This document shows, in pieces, positions 1-6,127 of a DNA stretch of 9,125 nt. The DNA lies in the NCBI GenBank assembly GCA_012513425.1, contig JAAZCF010000037.1, positions 1-9,125 of the forward strand, given 5' to 3'. Under the pieces are notes generated by a model that saw nothing but the letters and a program-made list of their open reading frames with translations, did not search any database and was not told the DNA's origin. The translations under genes were made by a program, and so were the position numbers. Source of the DNA: Bacteroidales bacterium. Lineage in GTDB: Bacteria; Bacteroidota; Bacteroidia; Bacteroidales; UBA932. Within the stretch, counting starts at the first letter, position 1, and each line of letters begins with the position of its first letter.

Positions 1-401
1 CCTTTTTCTGGAGAAATTGTTTTTATTTCAATGAAGTCATTACCGAGTTTGCCATCAGAACCTTTGGTGTGAGGTTTATGCCGCTTAATACCATAGTGAA
101 TTTCACCAAAAAGTTCTCCCAACTCGCCCCAAATTTGTAGATAACGATTCGTTAATGAATGAAATACCTCAGCACTATGAACAAGGTCTTCAAATACCTC
201 TATTAGTTCAGGGTTAACATCTGGGTTTTCATCTGTTAGCTCTGAATCATTTAATGTTTCCCATTCATCAGAGCTAAAGCCAAATTCTTCAAGATTGATT
301 GAGGAGTCATATGGGTTATATCCACAAGCCGCAGCATCAGCGATTTGATCAGAACTATAACCTTCATTGTGCATATCGTGTAAGAAATCCCAATCACTCA
401 T
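1..401 (-). CDS. PD-(D/E)xK nuclease-like protein (DUF6998-like), 3' end outside window
   Basis: The reading frame is open from an ATG at 399-401 to the left window edge, giving 133 residues with no stop. The N-terminal half is acidic and shows no known domain. Around residues 95-130 it reads like a small PD-(D/E)xK nuclease-fold domain: a conserved GELGE(L/x)FGE helix, then GSDG (D116), then an FIEIKT strand (E125-x-K127). The D-x8-E-x-K spacing fits the catalytic pattern, and the context recalls DUF6998-type proteins, which are often linked to restriction. This family assignment is from memory. The leader is 35 nt after the attC core at 436-442, with only a weak purine-rich RBS (GAGAGAAG). 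It is the first gene downstream of that attC in array order, so it belongs to a cassette whose own attC lies left of the window. Most likely a nuclease; substrate unknown. Confidence 0.7.
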   Translation of the reverse strand, partial: MSDWDFLHDMHNEGYSSDQIADAAACGYNPYDSSINLEEFGFSSDEWETLNDSELTDENPDVNPELIEVFEDLVHSAEVFHSLTNRYLQIWGELGELFGEIHYGIKRHKPHTKGSDGKLGNDFIEIKTISPEK

Positions 402-435
402 ACTTCTCTCGTTTTACTGTGGATGTGAATAAAAT

Positions 436-519
436 GCCTAACGCCCGCAGCACGCGCGGCTTTGGAATGAAGGCGCAGCCGCAATGTAAAAGCCGTCGCT
501 GTGCCTGCGATTGTTAGGC
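436..519 (-). other. integron attC site 1 (84 bp)
   Basis: The boxes are GCCTAAC at 436-442 and GTTAGGC at 513-519, both perfect consensus. Between them is an imperfect inverted repeat (CCCGCAG...CTGCG outer arms, GGCTTT...AAAGCC inner arms). On the minus strand it follows the 234-aa gene, whose TAA stop (514-516) lies inside the first box. Its cassette would span about 442-1244. Confidence 0.92.
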
Positions 520-1218
520 TTGCCCATACGGCTTACTAACTTCATATGGAATAGCGAACTGCTCACAAACCCTACTAACCGTATCATGTGCATAAAGCTG
601 CGCATGAATCTGAAGAGTCTTTTGATTCTCTATGGAGGATGCGCCGCCATAATCGTTTACTAAGTATGAACTCGGGTGGACTAATTTAGAGTACAGTTTA
701 AAGAGGGCCTTGTGTTCACCTTCCTGCCCAACCTTATTAGCGATATTTCCAGTGCTGGCGGGTTGCTTAACAACAGGAAATCCGTACTTCTGCACAAGCC
801 CATTAAGACGATCTATTTCGCTCTTTAAAATACTCTGTTCATTAATATTTTCTGACTCATTAGCAAGAGACAAGATCCCTTCCAAGGTCTGAACCTTATC
901 TGTTACTGCTTCAGATTGCCATTTAGCCATCTCATCCTGATGCTCAATCAACGATCTGGCCCGAATATTTATTTCATAAATATTTCTTGTACAAAGAGCC
1001 AACACGGAAATGTGGGAATTCAAAGAGGACTTCATCAACTCAAGATAATCTGATGTAGAAGAAAGCAAATTAACCAAAATCACCCTTTTTTCGGTTCTGG
1101 CAACGTTCCTATCAATCCAACGAATTATGAATCTGGATTTTTTGATAATTTTGTCCACGTTCTTTTTCAGCTCTAATTGGTTGCCCTCAACTACGTGGTC
1201 TCTCAATCGTTTACTCAT
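514..1218 (-). CDS. DUF5677/HEPN-like helical protein, 234 aa
   Basis: Starts at ATG (1216-1218) and ends with a TAA inside the attC core. It is almost entirely predicted helical and has no clear signal peptide or membrane segment. Two regions are informative: a mid-protein segment around residues 76-92 (CTRNIYEINIRARSLIEH) and a late segment LFKLYSKLVHPSSY (H181). Both resemble DUF5677-type proteins, a HEPN-like helical family in which a family helix carries R/N and E residues and a later helix carries an HPS motif. Residues 1-30 are lysine-rich, which could suit nucleic-acid binding. The RBS is poor: GAGG lies about 12 nt upstream, so a slightly different start cannot be excluded. It is the only gene of its 803-bp cassette. 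The family call rests on motif resemblance, and no enzymatic activity can be stated. Confidence 0.75.
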   Translation of the reverse strand: MSKRLRDHVVEGNQLELKKNVDKIIKKSRFIIRWIDRNVARTEKRVILVNLLSSTSDYLELMKSSLNSHISVLALCTRNIYEINIRARSLIEHQDEMAKWQSEAVTDKVQTLEGILSLANESENINEQSILKSEIDRLNGLVQKYGFPVVKQPASTGNIANKVGQEGEHKALFKLYSKLVHPSSYLVNDYGGASSIENQKTLQIHAQLYAHDTVSRVCEQFAIPYEVSKPYGQA

Positions 1219-1238
1219 GATCTTAGCTGTCCTCTAGA

Positions 1239-1319
1239 GCCTAACGCCAACCACACAGGCGAGCAACTTGTTGCGAGTCCAGCGAACGCAGAGAGCGAAT
1301 GTGCTGGTGTTTGTTAGGA
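1239..1319 (-). other. integron attC site 2 (81 bp)
   Basis: Boxes are GCCTAAC (1239-1245) and GTTAGGA (1313-1319). The second departs from GTTRRRY only in its last base. The interior is an imperfect hairpin (AACCACAC...GTGCTGGTGTTT; AGCGAACGCAGAGAGCG near the loop). The stop of the 114-aa gene (1314-1316) lies in the box. Its cassette is about 1245-1670 (426 bp). Confidence 0.9.
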
Positions 1320-1658
1320 TTCAACAACTTCTTCGAGCGCTGACATTCCAGTTGTTTGATCCCCGGTAAACCATTGCCAATTTTCTTTGAGAATTAGCTT
1401 TCCATCTGGGCTTTGGTGAGGCGTTGAACGACATTTACCAGCCATCAATTCACCGTGAATATTTTCATGATGATACATAAACTCAAGGCTGCCATCGGCA
1501 AATACCTTTCCTTGAAGATGTCCGCTTACAATTTCACCACCTGAATAATTAGCCCAAACTCGATCTGCATCTTGATAGTAGTAAAAACGTGTTGATTCGC
1601 TAACCTCACCGTTAGCTGAATTGGATTTTCCACAAAATATTCGATTGTTATAATTCAT
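1314..1658 (-). CDS. small conserved protein of the family often misannotated 'N-acetylglutamate synthase', 114 aa
   Basis: Complete 114-aa protein from ATG (1656-1658) to TAA (1314-1316). It matches from memory a widespread small family with the pattern MNY(N/D)xRxF...SNSxNGEVS...F.Y.Q..D.VWA.YSGG.I..GHL...V...G.L...YHH.N..GELM.GKC.STP...PDG.L.L.E.WQW..GD...G.S..EE. Database entries commonly label it N-acetylglutamate synthase, but at 114 aa it lacks an acetyltransferase fold and shows no acetyl-CoA motif, so that name should not be propagated. The repeated aromatic/Gly beta pattern suggests a small lipocalin-like or beta-barrel fold; this is inference. The RBS AGGA sits 6 nt upstream of the ATG and is part of the attC core at 1665-1671. 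Soluble, single-gene cassette, function unknown. Confidence 0.88.
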   Translation of the reverse strand: MNYNNRIFCGKSNSANGEVSESTRFYYYQDADRVWANYSGGEIVSGHLQGKVFADGSLEFMYHHENIHGELMAGKCRSTPHQSPDGKLILKENWQWFTGDQTTGMSALEEVVES

Positions 1659-1664
1659 AAATAT

Positions 1665-1757
1665 TCCTAACGCCCGGCTTTGGGGCGGACTTGTAGCCGC
1701 GAAGCGGCGGAAAGACCGTCCCAGCCCAGAAGGGGCGACAACAGCCGATTGTTATGT
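1665..1757 (-). other. integron attC site 3 (93 bp)
   Basis: Boxes are TCCTAAC (1665-1671) and GTTATGT (1751-1757), each one or two bases off consensus. Inside, GGGGCGGAC pairs with GACCGTCCC and a tight GCCGC-GAA-GCGGC hairpin forms the tip (about 1696-1708). It is the longest attC here. Its cassette, about 1671-2117, holds the 49-aa gene. Confidence 0.88.
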
Positions 1758-1799
1758 AATAGGGCGGTGTGCCAGCCGAACTGAATACACACCTAAGGT

Positions 1800-1949
1800 T
1801 TACAGCTTCGCCAGCACCACCGATGCCGCCACAGCTAGCAGGAATGCAGCAAATGGTGAGAATGTCACGGCCAAAGCCGTAAACAAAACACCGAAGGCAC
1901 CTAAACGAAGATGCAAACTTGCTGAACCCGCTAAAGTAGGTCTCGCCAT
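1800..1949 (-). CDS. 49-aa hydrophobic single-pass membrane protein
   Basis: ATG at 1947-1949, TAA at 1800-1802. It begins MARPTLAGSASLHLRLG, followed by a continuous hydrophobic stretch (about residues 16-47: AFGVLFTALAVTF, then FAAFLLAVAASVVLA) broken by SP, and ends KL. That gives one long or two short membrane helices with a positively charged N-terminus. A strong Shine-Dalgarno (AAGGAG, 1958-1963) is placed 8 nt before the ATG, the main reason to call it real. It is the only plausible gene in its cassette. I do not recognise a family. Small hydrophobic cassette proteins can be type I toxins, phage-entry modifiers or orphans; nothing here decides between them. The stop lies 43 bp from the attC, unlike most neighbours. 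Confidence 0.72.
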   Translation of the reverse strand: MARPTLAGSASLHLRLGAFGVLFTALAVTFSPFAAFLLAVAASVVLAKL

Positions 1950-1957
1950 AGGCTCAA

Positions 1958-1963
1958 CTCCTT
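1958..1963 (-). promoter_or_regulatory. ribosome binding site of the 49-aa gene
   Basis: AAGGAG on the minus strand, 8 nt before the ATG at 1949. It decides that this short frame is a gene. Confidence 0.8.
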
Positions 1964-2111
1964 CAACGATGCTCCAGTCTCATGAAGAGTCGGGAATGGA
2001 GCTGTCCAGACTTTGCTGCCTATTTAAGTTTAAAGTCCAGTCGACTCTGGCGGCAGCAACCCGACTGGCCGGTTGCCAAAACTTGGAATTTCCAAGCTTC
2101 GATCATTCTTT
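1964..2111 (-). promoter_or_regulatory. long leader of the 49-aa gene with inverted repeats
   Basis: About 150 bp between the attC and the RBS holds no convincing gene. It has CCAGTCG (2037-2043) facing CGACTGG (2062-2068), a 15-bp palindrome CTTGGAA-T-TTCCAAG (2082-2096), and an AT-rich patch (2021-2034) that could be a -10 region. A cassette-borne promoter or structured leader is plausible but not proven. Neighbouring cassettes have leaders of only about 5 to 40 bp. Confidence 0.35.
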
Positions 2112-2189
2112 ACATAACGCCGCCATAAACGGCGCGAGCTTGCGAGCGTCCGGCGACCGTAGGGAGCGAATTTGATGGCCTTGTTACAC
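2112..2189 (-). other. integron attC site 4 (78 bp)
   Basis: Boxes are ACATAAC (2112-2118) and GTTACAC (2183-2189). The interior has GGCGCGAGC-TT-GCGAGCGTC-type arms. The stop of the PD-(D/E)xK-like gene (2184-2186) is within the box. Its cassette is about 2118-2754. Confidence 0.88.
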
Positions 2190-2732
2190 GTTGAGCTTGG
2201 ATACATGTTTAGCCAATTTCTCTTCAATTTGCATGAGCCGAAGAATAGGGGATTTTAATTCCTTTGTCTCTTGAGCTGCATACTCTCTAAGCTGTGATAA
2301 GCAGTTGAGATACTCTTGGTTTATGATTGGCTCGAGCTCAATACCAAACTCTGCGCGTAAATTCTGTTGAATCTCTTCAATATCTCTCGTTTGGTTATTC
2401 TTTGCACCAGCACCTTGATTTTTGACTATGGGTGACCAAAGCATAAAGTGCTTTTCATACCCCTCGAAATACTTATTGGCATATTGAATATTTTTACGAA
2501 ACTTCTTGGTAAAGCGATCTACGTTGTCAGGCTGACGATCTTTAACGTACTGAAGGCCTGTTACCAAATGAGTAGCCACTTCGCAGATGTAAACAATTTT
2601 GTTCTTTGGGTTTATGCCAACAACGTCAATTTCACCCTGAACGTCTGGAGTATATAAGTTGTATTCAACAAAGTCGCAACCCAGAAAGTATTTCAGATAC
2701 TCTCCTACAATTTCTTCACCTGGGTTTTGCAC
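2184..2732 (-). CDS. PD-(D/E)xK nuclease-fold protein, variant active site, 182 aa
   Basis: Start is GTG (2730-2732), preceded by AAGGAG (2738-2743) with 5-nt spacing; the stop TAA is in the attC core. The N-terminal 60 residues follow the PD-(D/E)xK nuclease order: helix with NPGEEIVGEYL (E6/E7), a strand GEIDVVGI (D36), then VYICEVATHL (E51-V-A53). The D to E spacing is normal, but the catalytic lysine of ExK is replaced by alanine, giving an E-V-A-T-H variant. A lysine elsewhere (K45, K64) or the histidine H55 could substitute, or the protein may be inactive. Residues 70-100 are basic and aromatic; the C-terminal 60 residues are helical and charged, possibly a coiled coil. Likely DNA- or RNA-acting and probably defence-linked; no partner gene in the cassette. 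Confidence 0.82.
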   Translation of the reverse strand: MQNPGEEIVGEYLKYFLGCDFVEYNLYTPDVQGEIDVVGINPKNKIVYICEVATHLVTGLQYVKDRQPDNVDRFTKKFRKNIQYANKYFEGYEKHFMLWSPIVKNQGAGAKNNQTRDIEEIQQNLRAEFGIELEPIINQEYLNCLSQLREYAAQETKELKSPILRLMQIEEKLAKHVSKLNV

Positions 2733-2748
2733 GATATCTCCTTAAGAC

Positions 2749-2820
2749 GTGTAACGCCTTGCTCACCGGAAAATTGGGAGCGTAGCGAGCAATTTTTCCG
2801 CGTGCAGCAACTTGTTATGC
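2749..2820 (-). other. integron attC site 5 (72 bp)
   Basis: Boxes are GTGTAAC (2749-2755) and GTTATGC (2814-2820). Inner arms GGAAAATTG and CAATTTTTCC flank a GGAGCG-TAGCGAG tip. It is very close in sequence to attC 7. The stop of the 474-aa gene (2815-2817) lies in the box. Its cassette is about 2755-4269. Confidence 0.93.
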
Positions 2821-4239
2821 CACATTCTTAGTTACCAAATGATAGCCGGACAGCCTATTAATAATCCGCGATGACACTGGAAGTTCAATATTTATACTTT
2901 CAAATAAGGCCAAGATAAGCAACACTTCGACAAACTTAGATTTTTCTTCAATCTCATAGTCAGAAACATAATAGTCGTTAGCATGCGTTATATCGTTTCT
3001 TAAACTACATATTGACCCAATATCACTTTTTTGAAATTTCCAGTTTTTTGATATTTCCACTGGGACCTTTACGTAAAAATCTTGAATGCACTTTTCTGTA
3101 TTATATTTCGAGCCATTATATCTTGGTATACCCTTCAGGAAACTGGTTACACTTTTCTTATCACCAAACCGTTTAATCAAATACGGTTTTATTCTCTTGC
3201 TAAGGTCTTCTAAAAGATCCTCATCTAAAAAGAATTTCTTTTTGAAGCATAGAGACTCTAATATACGGAAGAACCCTAAAAAACGTTCATCAGGATTATC
3301 CATCCGCTGATACCTCAATAGCTTTTTAAAATACCCTCTTTTCTTATCTGGTAATGAGAAATAATTGTTAAAGCTATCCAACGGCAATTCTGGCAATCCC
3401 AGTGAGTCAAATCTAATATTTTTCCCCAATGGAAAGAGTGAATATCCTTGATCATGCCTAGGGATATTGTTGGTTGTTGGGAAGTAAATCGTTCCCGCCT
3501 GTGAGAATGAAGAAGAACCAAATCTTACCTCAATCAGATCGACGGCGAAATCATTACCGTTAAACAATGCTAGCAGAGAATAAATCTCAATATATTTGTA
3601 ATACGAGGCATTAATGCCTATCGGATTTTCAAATACAAGCGATATAGAAGGTGGAAAACTTATTCCTGAGCTAAATTCAGGAGAAGAGCTATGCATAGAG
3701 AGATTATAGCCAACATAAACTCCGCCATAGTTTGGTATTCTCTGTCCGAATTCAGTTAATTTTTCCGGACTATCAAACATTGGTTCTTTATTATGATAGG
3801 AACGAATTATTTCTTCTTGTTTTTCTGTGTTTCCGACCCATTTATTAATGGCTTCAGAATGAATACTTAGTGACAAAACTATGGCAGCTTGACATATGCT
3901 ATCAGGTGAAAATATAACGTGATCAACTTCATATACATTTTCGAAAAAACCAATACTTCTATTACTATGGGGAATCATTCTACTGCTACCACTTACTAAA
4001 CGCAGCTTTTGTAGCAAAAATGTACTATTTAAATCTCTACATGTCAGTTGATCTATTTCGCCCCAGCCAGATGAGAAATCCCTACCCTCATGTCTCTCAC
4101 CCATTACTTTTAATATTATTGCTTCAGGTGAAAGATTCAGCTTTGCAGCAAAATGGTTCACACCATCTTCAGCAATAACATTAAAGGTATACGATTTCCC
4201 TAGCTCTAAACTTTTAATGCCAAACGTCATCGTTTGCAC
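2815..4239 (-). CDS. ApeA-like HEPN-domain protein, candidate abortive-infection RNase, 474 aa
   Basis: The N-terminal ~290 residues are a beta-rich domain resembling the ApeA N-terminal domain. The C-terminal ~150 residues are a helical HEPN domain: RFLGFFRILESLCF, then CSLRNDITHAN. The R-x4-H signature (R414-N-D-I-T-H419) is complete, and it is the catalytic motif of HEPN ribonucleases. ApeA in E. coli is an anti-phage protein acting alone by abortive infection; by analogy this one would degrade RNA after sensing phage. It is somewhat shorter than ApeA as I recall it. The start is uncertain: GTG (4237-4239), or ATG nine nt downstream (4228-4230), which has better spacing from an AGGGTGA purine stretch. 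It is the only gene in a 1.5-kb cassette, the largest single-gene one that is complete here. The gene is AT-rich relative to its attC sites. Domain resemblance is from memory; the RNDITH motif is seen directly. Confidence 0.85.
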   Translation of the reverse strand: MQTMTFGIKSLELGKSYTFNVIAEDGVNHFAAKLNLSPEAIILKVMGERHEGRDFSSGWGEIDQLTCRDLNSTFLLQKLRLVSGSSRMIPHSNRSIGFFENVYEVDHVIFSPDSICQAAIVLSLSIHSEAINKWVGNTEKQEEIIRSYHNKEPMFDSPEKLTEFGQRIPNYGGVYVGYNLSMHSSSPEFSSGISFPPSISLVFENPIGINASYYKYIEIYSLLALFNGNDFAVDLIEVRFGSSSFSQAGTIYFPTTNNIPRHDQGYSLFPLGKNIRFDSLGLPELPLDSFNNYFSLPDKKRGYFKKLLRYQRMDNPDERFLGFFRILESLCFKKKFFLDEDLLEDLSKRIKPYLIKRFGDKKSVTSFLKGIPRYNGSKYNTEKCIQDFYVKVPVEISKNWKFQKSDIGSICSLRNDITHANDYYVSDYEIEEKSKFVEVLLILALFESINIELPVSSRIINRLSGYHLVTKNVA

Positions 4240-4263
4240 TCACCCTAGCTTATTTCCTAAAAG

Positions 4264-4335
4264 GCATAACGCCCGCAGCATGTGCGTAATTGGAGCGCAG
4301 CGGAAATTACGTCCCAATGCCTGCGCTTGTTAAGC
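4264..4335 (-). other. integron attC site 6 (72 bp)
   Basis: Boxes are GCATAAC (4264-4270) and GTTAAGC (4329-4335); the second fits GTTRRRY perfectly. Arms GCGTAATT and AATTACG flank a GGAGCGCAGCGG tip. The stop of the six-helix membrane gene (4337-4339) is one base outside the box. Its cassette is about 4270-4966. Confidence 0.93.
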
Positions 4336-4336
4336 A

Positions 4337-4942
4337 TTAGTAATAGCTATGTGATTTTTCGCTGAGGTACGCCATTGAGAATTGGACGACTAAACCGATA
4401 GCCATAATTACACCAAACAAAATAAGTACATTTAGTAGAGACATACCAATGAATAAAATACCCAAAATGGTTAGCAGGTAAGCTACTTGAATAAAGAAAG
4501 TAGAAACCATTGCGTATTCATTGCCGCCCTGCAGGTCTTTTTGGGCGAGCCATGTGATCGGCCCTGTAGCAATACCATACGACCAGATTAACACTGGAAT
4601 TATTGAATCGTGATTTGCCTGCTTTGTGTAATAAAGCAGAACCAATACACACCACGCAACAAGAACGCCGATGGTATATAGAGAGCCAAGAAAGCCAAAG
4701 AAGTAACCGCCAAATTTATTGCCCTTTTCGAGCATTAGAGCGGCAGGTGCAGCGAAAATCATACCCGGCATCATAGCTAAACCGATACCCATACCTGACA
4801 CAACAAGCGCCAGAATGCCGTAGCCGATTAGCCCCCACTCACCAAGAATGGCCAACCATATGCCAGAGACAATACCGCCAAACATATTGATAATTCCTAG
4901 CGGAATGGCAAGCACTGATAATGCTCTTGCGAATGATTCCAT
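4337..4942 (-). CDS. six-helix integral membrane protein, unknown function, 201 aa
   Basis: ATG at 4940-4942 with AAGGAG (4949-4954) 6 nt upstream. About six hydrophobic segments are visible (residues roughly 7-32, 37-70, 78-106, 114-134, 146-166, 168-194), with many Gly and Met and short connecting loops. There is no cleavable signal peptide and no sizeable soluble domain. A tryptophan pair around 116-131 (LIWSYGIATGPITWLAQKD) is the most distinctive soluble-edge segment. I do not recognise a family. It is the sole gene of its cassette, so it must act alone or with host proteins. Possible roles (small transporter, membrane-disrupting effector, envelope modifier) cannot be separated from the sequence. 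Confidence 0.85.
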   Translation of the reverse strand: MESFARALSVLAIPLGIINMFGGIVSGIWLAILGEWGLIGYGILALVVSGMGIGLAMMPGMIFAAPAALMLEKGNKFGGYFFGFLGSLYTIGVLVAWCVLVLLYYTKQANHDSIIPVLIWSYGIATGPITWLAQKDLQGGNEYAMVSTFFIQVAYLLTILGILFIGMSLLNVLILFGVIMAIGLVVQFSMAYLSEKSHSYY

Positions 4943-4960
4943 GGTTTACTCCTTGTGGAT

Positions 4961-5032
4961 GCTTAACGCCGCGCTCACTGGTAAATTAGGAGCGCAGCGA
5001 GTAATTTATCCGTGTGCAGCAACTTGTTATGC
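4961..5032 (-). other. integron attC site 7 (72 bp)
   Basis: Boxes are GCTTAAC (4961-4967, perfect consensus) and GTTATGC (5026-5032). Inner arms GGTAAATTA and TAATTTATCC flank a GGAGCGCAGCGAG tip. The TAA stop of the 335-aa gene (5027-5029) lies inside the box. Its cassette is about 4967-6056. Confidence 0.93.
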
Positions 5033-6034
5033 CTTAGCTTCGGTAGCCTGTTGTATTTCATTCTTGTGCAACCTTTCAATAACTTTTTCTTCTTTTATTT
5101 TTCTAAACCTTCCGCCCATTTCTATATACTTTAAATTATCATCTTCTGCATGAACTGGCTCTTTGCCAGCAAAATCGCAAAGATTATGATAATAACTCTT
5201 TGCATACCTGTATGCTGCGACAGCTTCATCCGTCGTCTTACCAACGGTTAAAAGCTCCATTTCCTCTTTACCATTGAGCCTCGTCGGAACGAGAATGCTG
5301 CGCTCAGCAAGCTCAACATATATTTCCGGCAATCCAAGCTTTTCGCTTAACCGATAAATTGTGCTACAGAAATTAGCGATATAAAAACTGTACGTCAATT
5401 GCGGATTGACGTCTCGAATGATTGAATCCAGTTGCCACCTAGCCGACGACAACTCTCTCTCAATATCTTCGAATGCTTCTGTATTTATTTGTGGAACTCC
5501 ATCCTCAGGCTTACCAATAAAGAAATTTTTATGGACTCTTGGGTGTACTTTAAATTTCCCGACCAAACAATCAAGATATTCAACCTCACCGATTTGGCCA
5601 AAATAACCAAATAGTTCTTTTCTGTGAGAATGAAAAAGATCGATGTTATTTTTCTGATTTGTAATCTTAATCTGCTTGGCCGTTTGTTTTGTTGCATGCA
5701 GGCGAGACACAAGAACCGACAATGGTAACGAAAGAGATAAAGCGCCTAGAGGCAGGGTGCTAATTGAAAAAAACATTCTCAAACCATCACTTGTCAAAGA
5801 GATCGAATGCCCCCTCCAAACGATTACGCCTAAGGCGATAAAATATAAAAATGGAGAAATTATTGAGACCCATAGTAGACCTTGCTCGGCAAGTCCTCGC
5901 TCCTCATCTAGCGTCAGCGTGGACTTGAGTCGCGCCAGAATCCAAGAACCACTTCCCAAAATTGACGAAACGACCAACACAGGTAAAAAAAGAGGTAGAA
6001 GCACAAGGGCCACCAAGTAAACTATGTCGGTCAA
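5027..6034 (-). CDS. membrane-anchored protein with cytosolic domain, candidate defence effector, 335 aa
   Basis: Three hydrophobic segments (about residues 4-34, 52-73, 86-110) precede a ~225-residue soluble, probably cytosolic part. The join, residues 111-145, carries R-L-H-x-T-K-Q-T-A-K-Q-I then TNQKNN and FHSHRKELF. This helical motif (TAxQI...TNxxNxxxxFxxHRxxF) resembles that of small membrane proteins paired with phage-defence systems, including the effector of Ec48-type retrons. No reverse transcriptase or ncRNA is in the cassette, so if related it acts alone. The soluble part is helical, charged and ends in a basic/acidic helix. The start is TTG (6032-6034), chosen because AAAGGAG (6043-6049) lies 8 nt upstream and no ATG is as well placed. 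Function is inference only. Confidence 0.82.
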   Translation of the reverse strand: MTDIVYLVALVLLPLFLPVLVVSSILGSGSWILARLKSTLTLDEERGLAEQGLLWVSIISPFLYFIALGVIVWRGHSISLTSDGLRMFFSISTLPLGALSLSLPLSVLVSRLHATKQTAKQIKITNQKNNIDLFHSHRKELFGYFGQIGEVEYLDCLVGKFKVHPRVHKNFFIGKPEDGVPQINTEAFEDIERELSSARWQLDSIIRDVNPQLTYSFYIANFCSTIYRLSEKLGLPEIYVELAERSILVPTRLNGKEEMELLTVGKTTDEAVAAYRYAKSYYHNLCDFAGKEPVHAEDDNLKYIEMGGRFRKIKEEKVIERLHKNEIQQATEAKA

Positions 6035-6042
6035 TCAAAACT

Positions 6043-6049
6043 CTCCTTT
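6043..6049 (-). promoter_or_regulatory. ribosome binding site fixing a TTG start
   Basis: AAAGGAG on the minus strand, 8 nt before TTG at 6034. It begins immediately after the attC core and supports the rare start codon of the 335-aa membrane gene. Confidence 0.75.
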
Positions 6050-6050
6050 G

Positions 6051-6122
6051 GCATAACGCCGCGCTCTGCGGAAAATTTGGAGCGCAGCGTAAAATTTGTC
6101 CGACAGCAGCGCCTTGTTATAA
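6051..6122 (-). other. integron attC site 8 (72 bp)
   Basis: Boxes are GCATAAC (6051-6057) and GTTATAA (6116-6122). Arms CGGAAAATTT and AAATTTGTCCG flank GGAGCGCAGCG, with an unpaired base in the right arm as expected of an extrahelical base in folded attC. The stop of the HTH-like gene (6128-6130) is 5 bp away. Its cassette, about 6057-7348, contains four genes. Confidence 0.92.
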
Positions 6123-6127
6123 GTCGC

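Noticed and set aside
299..517. 72-aa plus-strand ORF
   Set aside because: It runs through attC 1 and antisense to the start of the partial PD-(D/E)xK gene; no RBS and low-complexity attC-derived C-terminus.
1969..2175. 68-aa plus-strand ORF in the 49-aa cassette
   Set aside because: It ends by reading through attC 4 hairpin sequence and has no Shine-Dalgarno.
2030..2227. 65-aa minus-strand ORF
   Set aside because: It starts inside the PD-(D/E)xK gene in another frame and translates the whole attC 4, so it is a product of the hairpin's lack of stops.
5676..6020. 114-aa plus-strand ORF
   Set aside because: It is antisense to the 335-aa membrane gene, with no RBS and an Arg/Ser/Thr-rich composition typical of a shadow frame.
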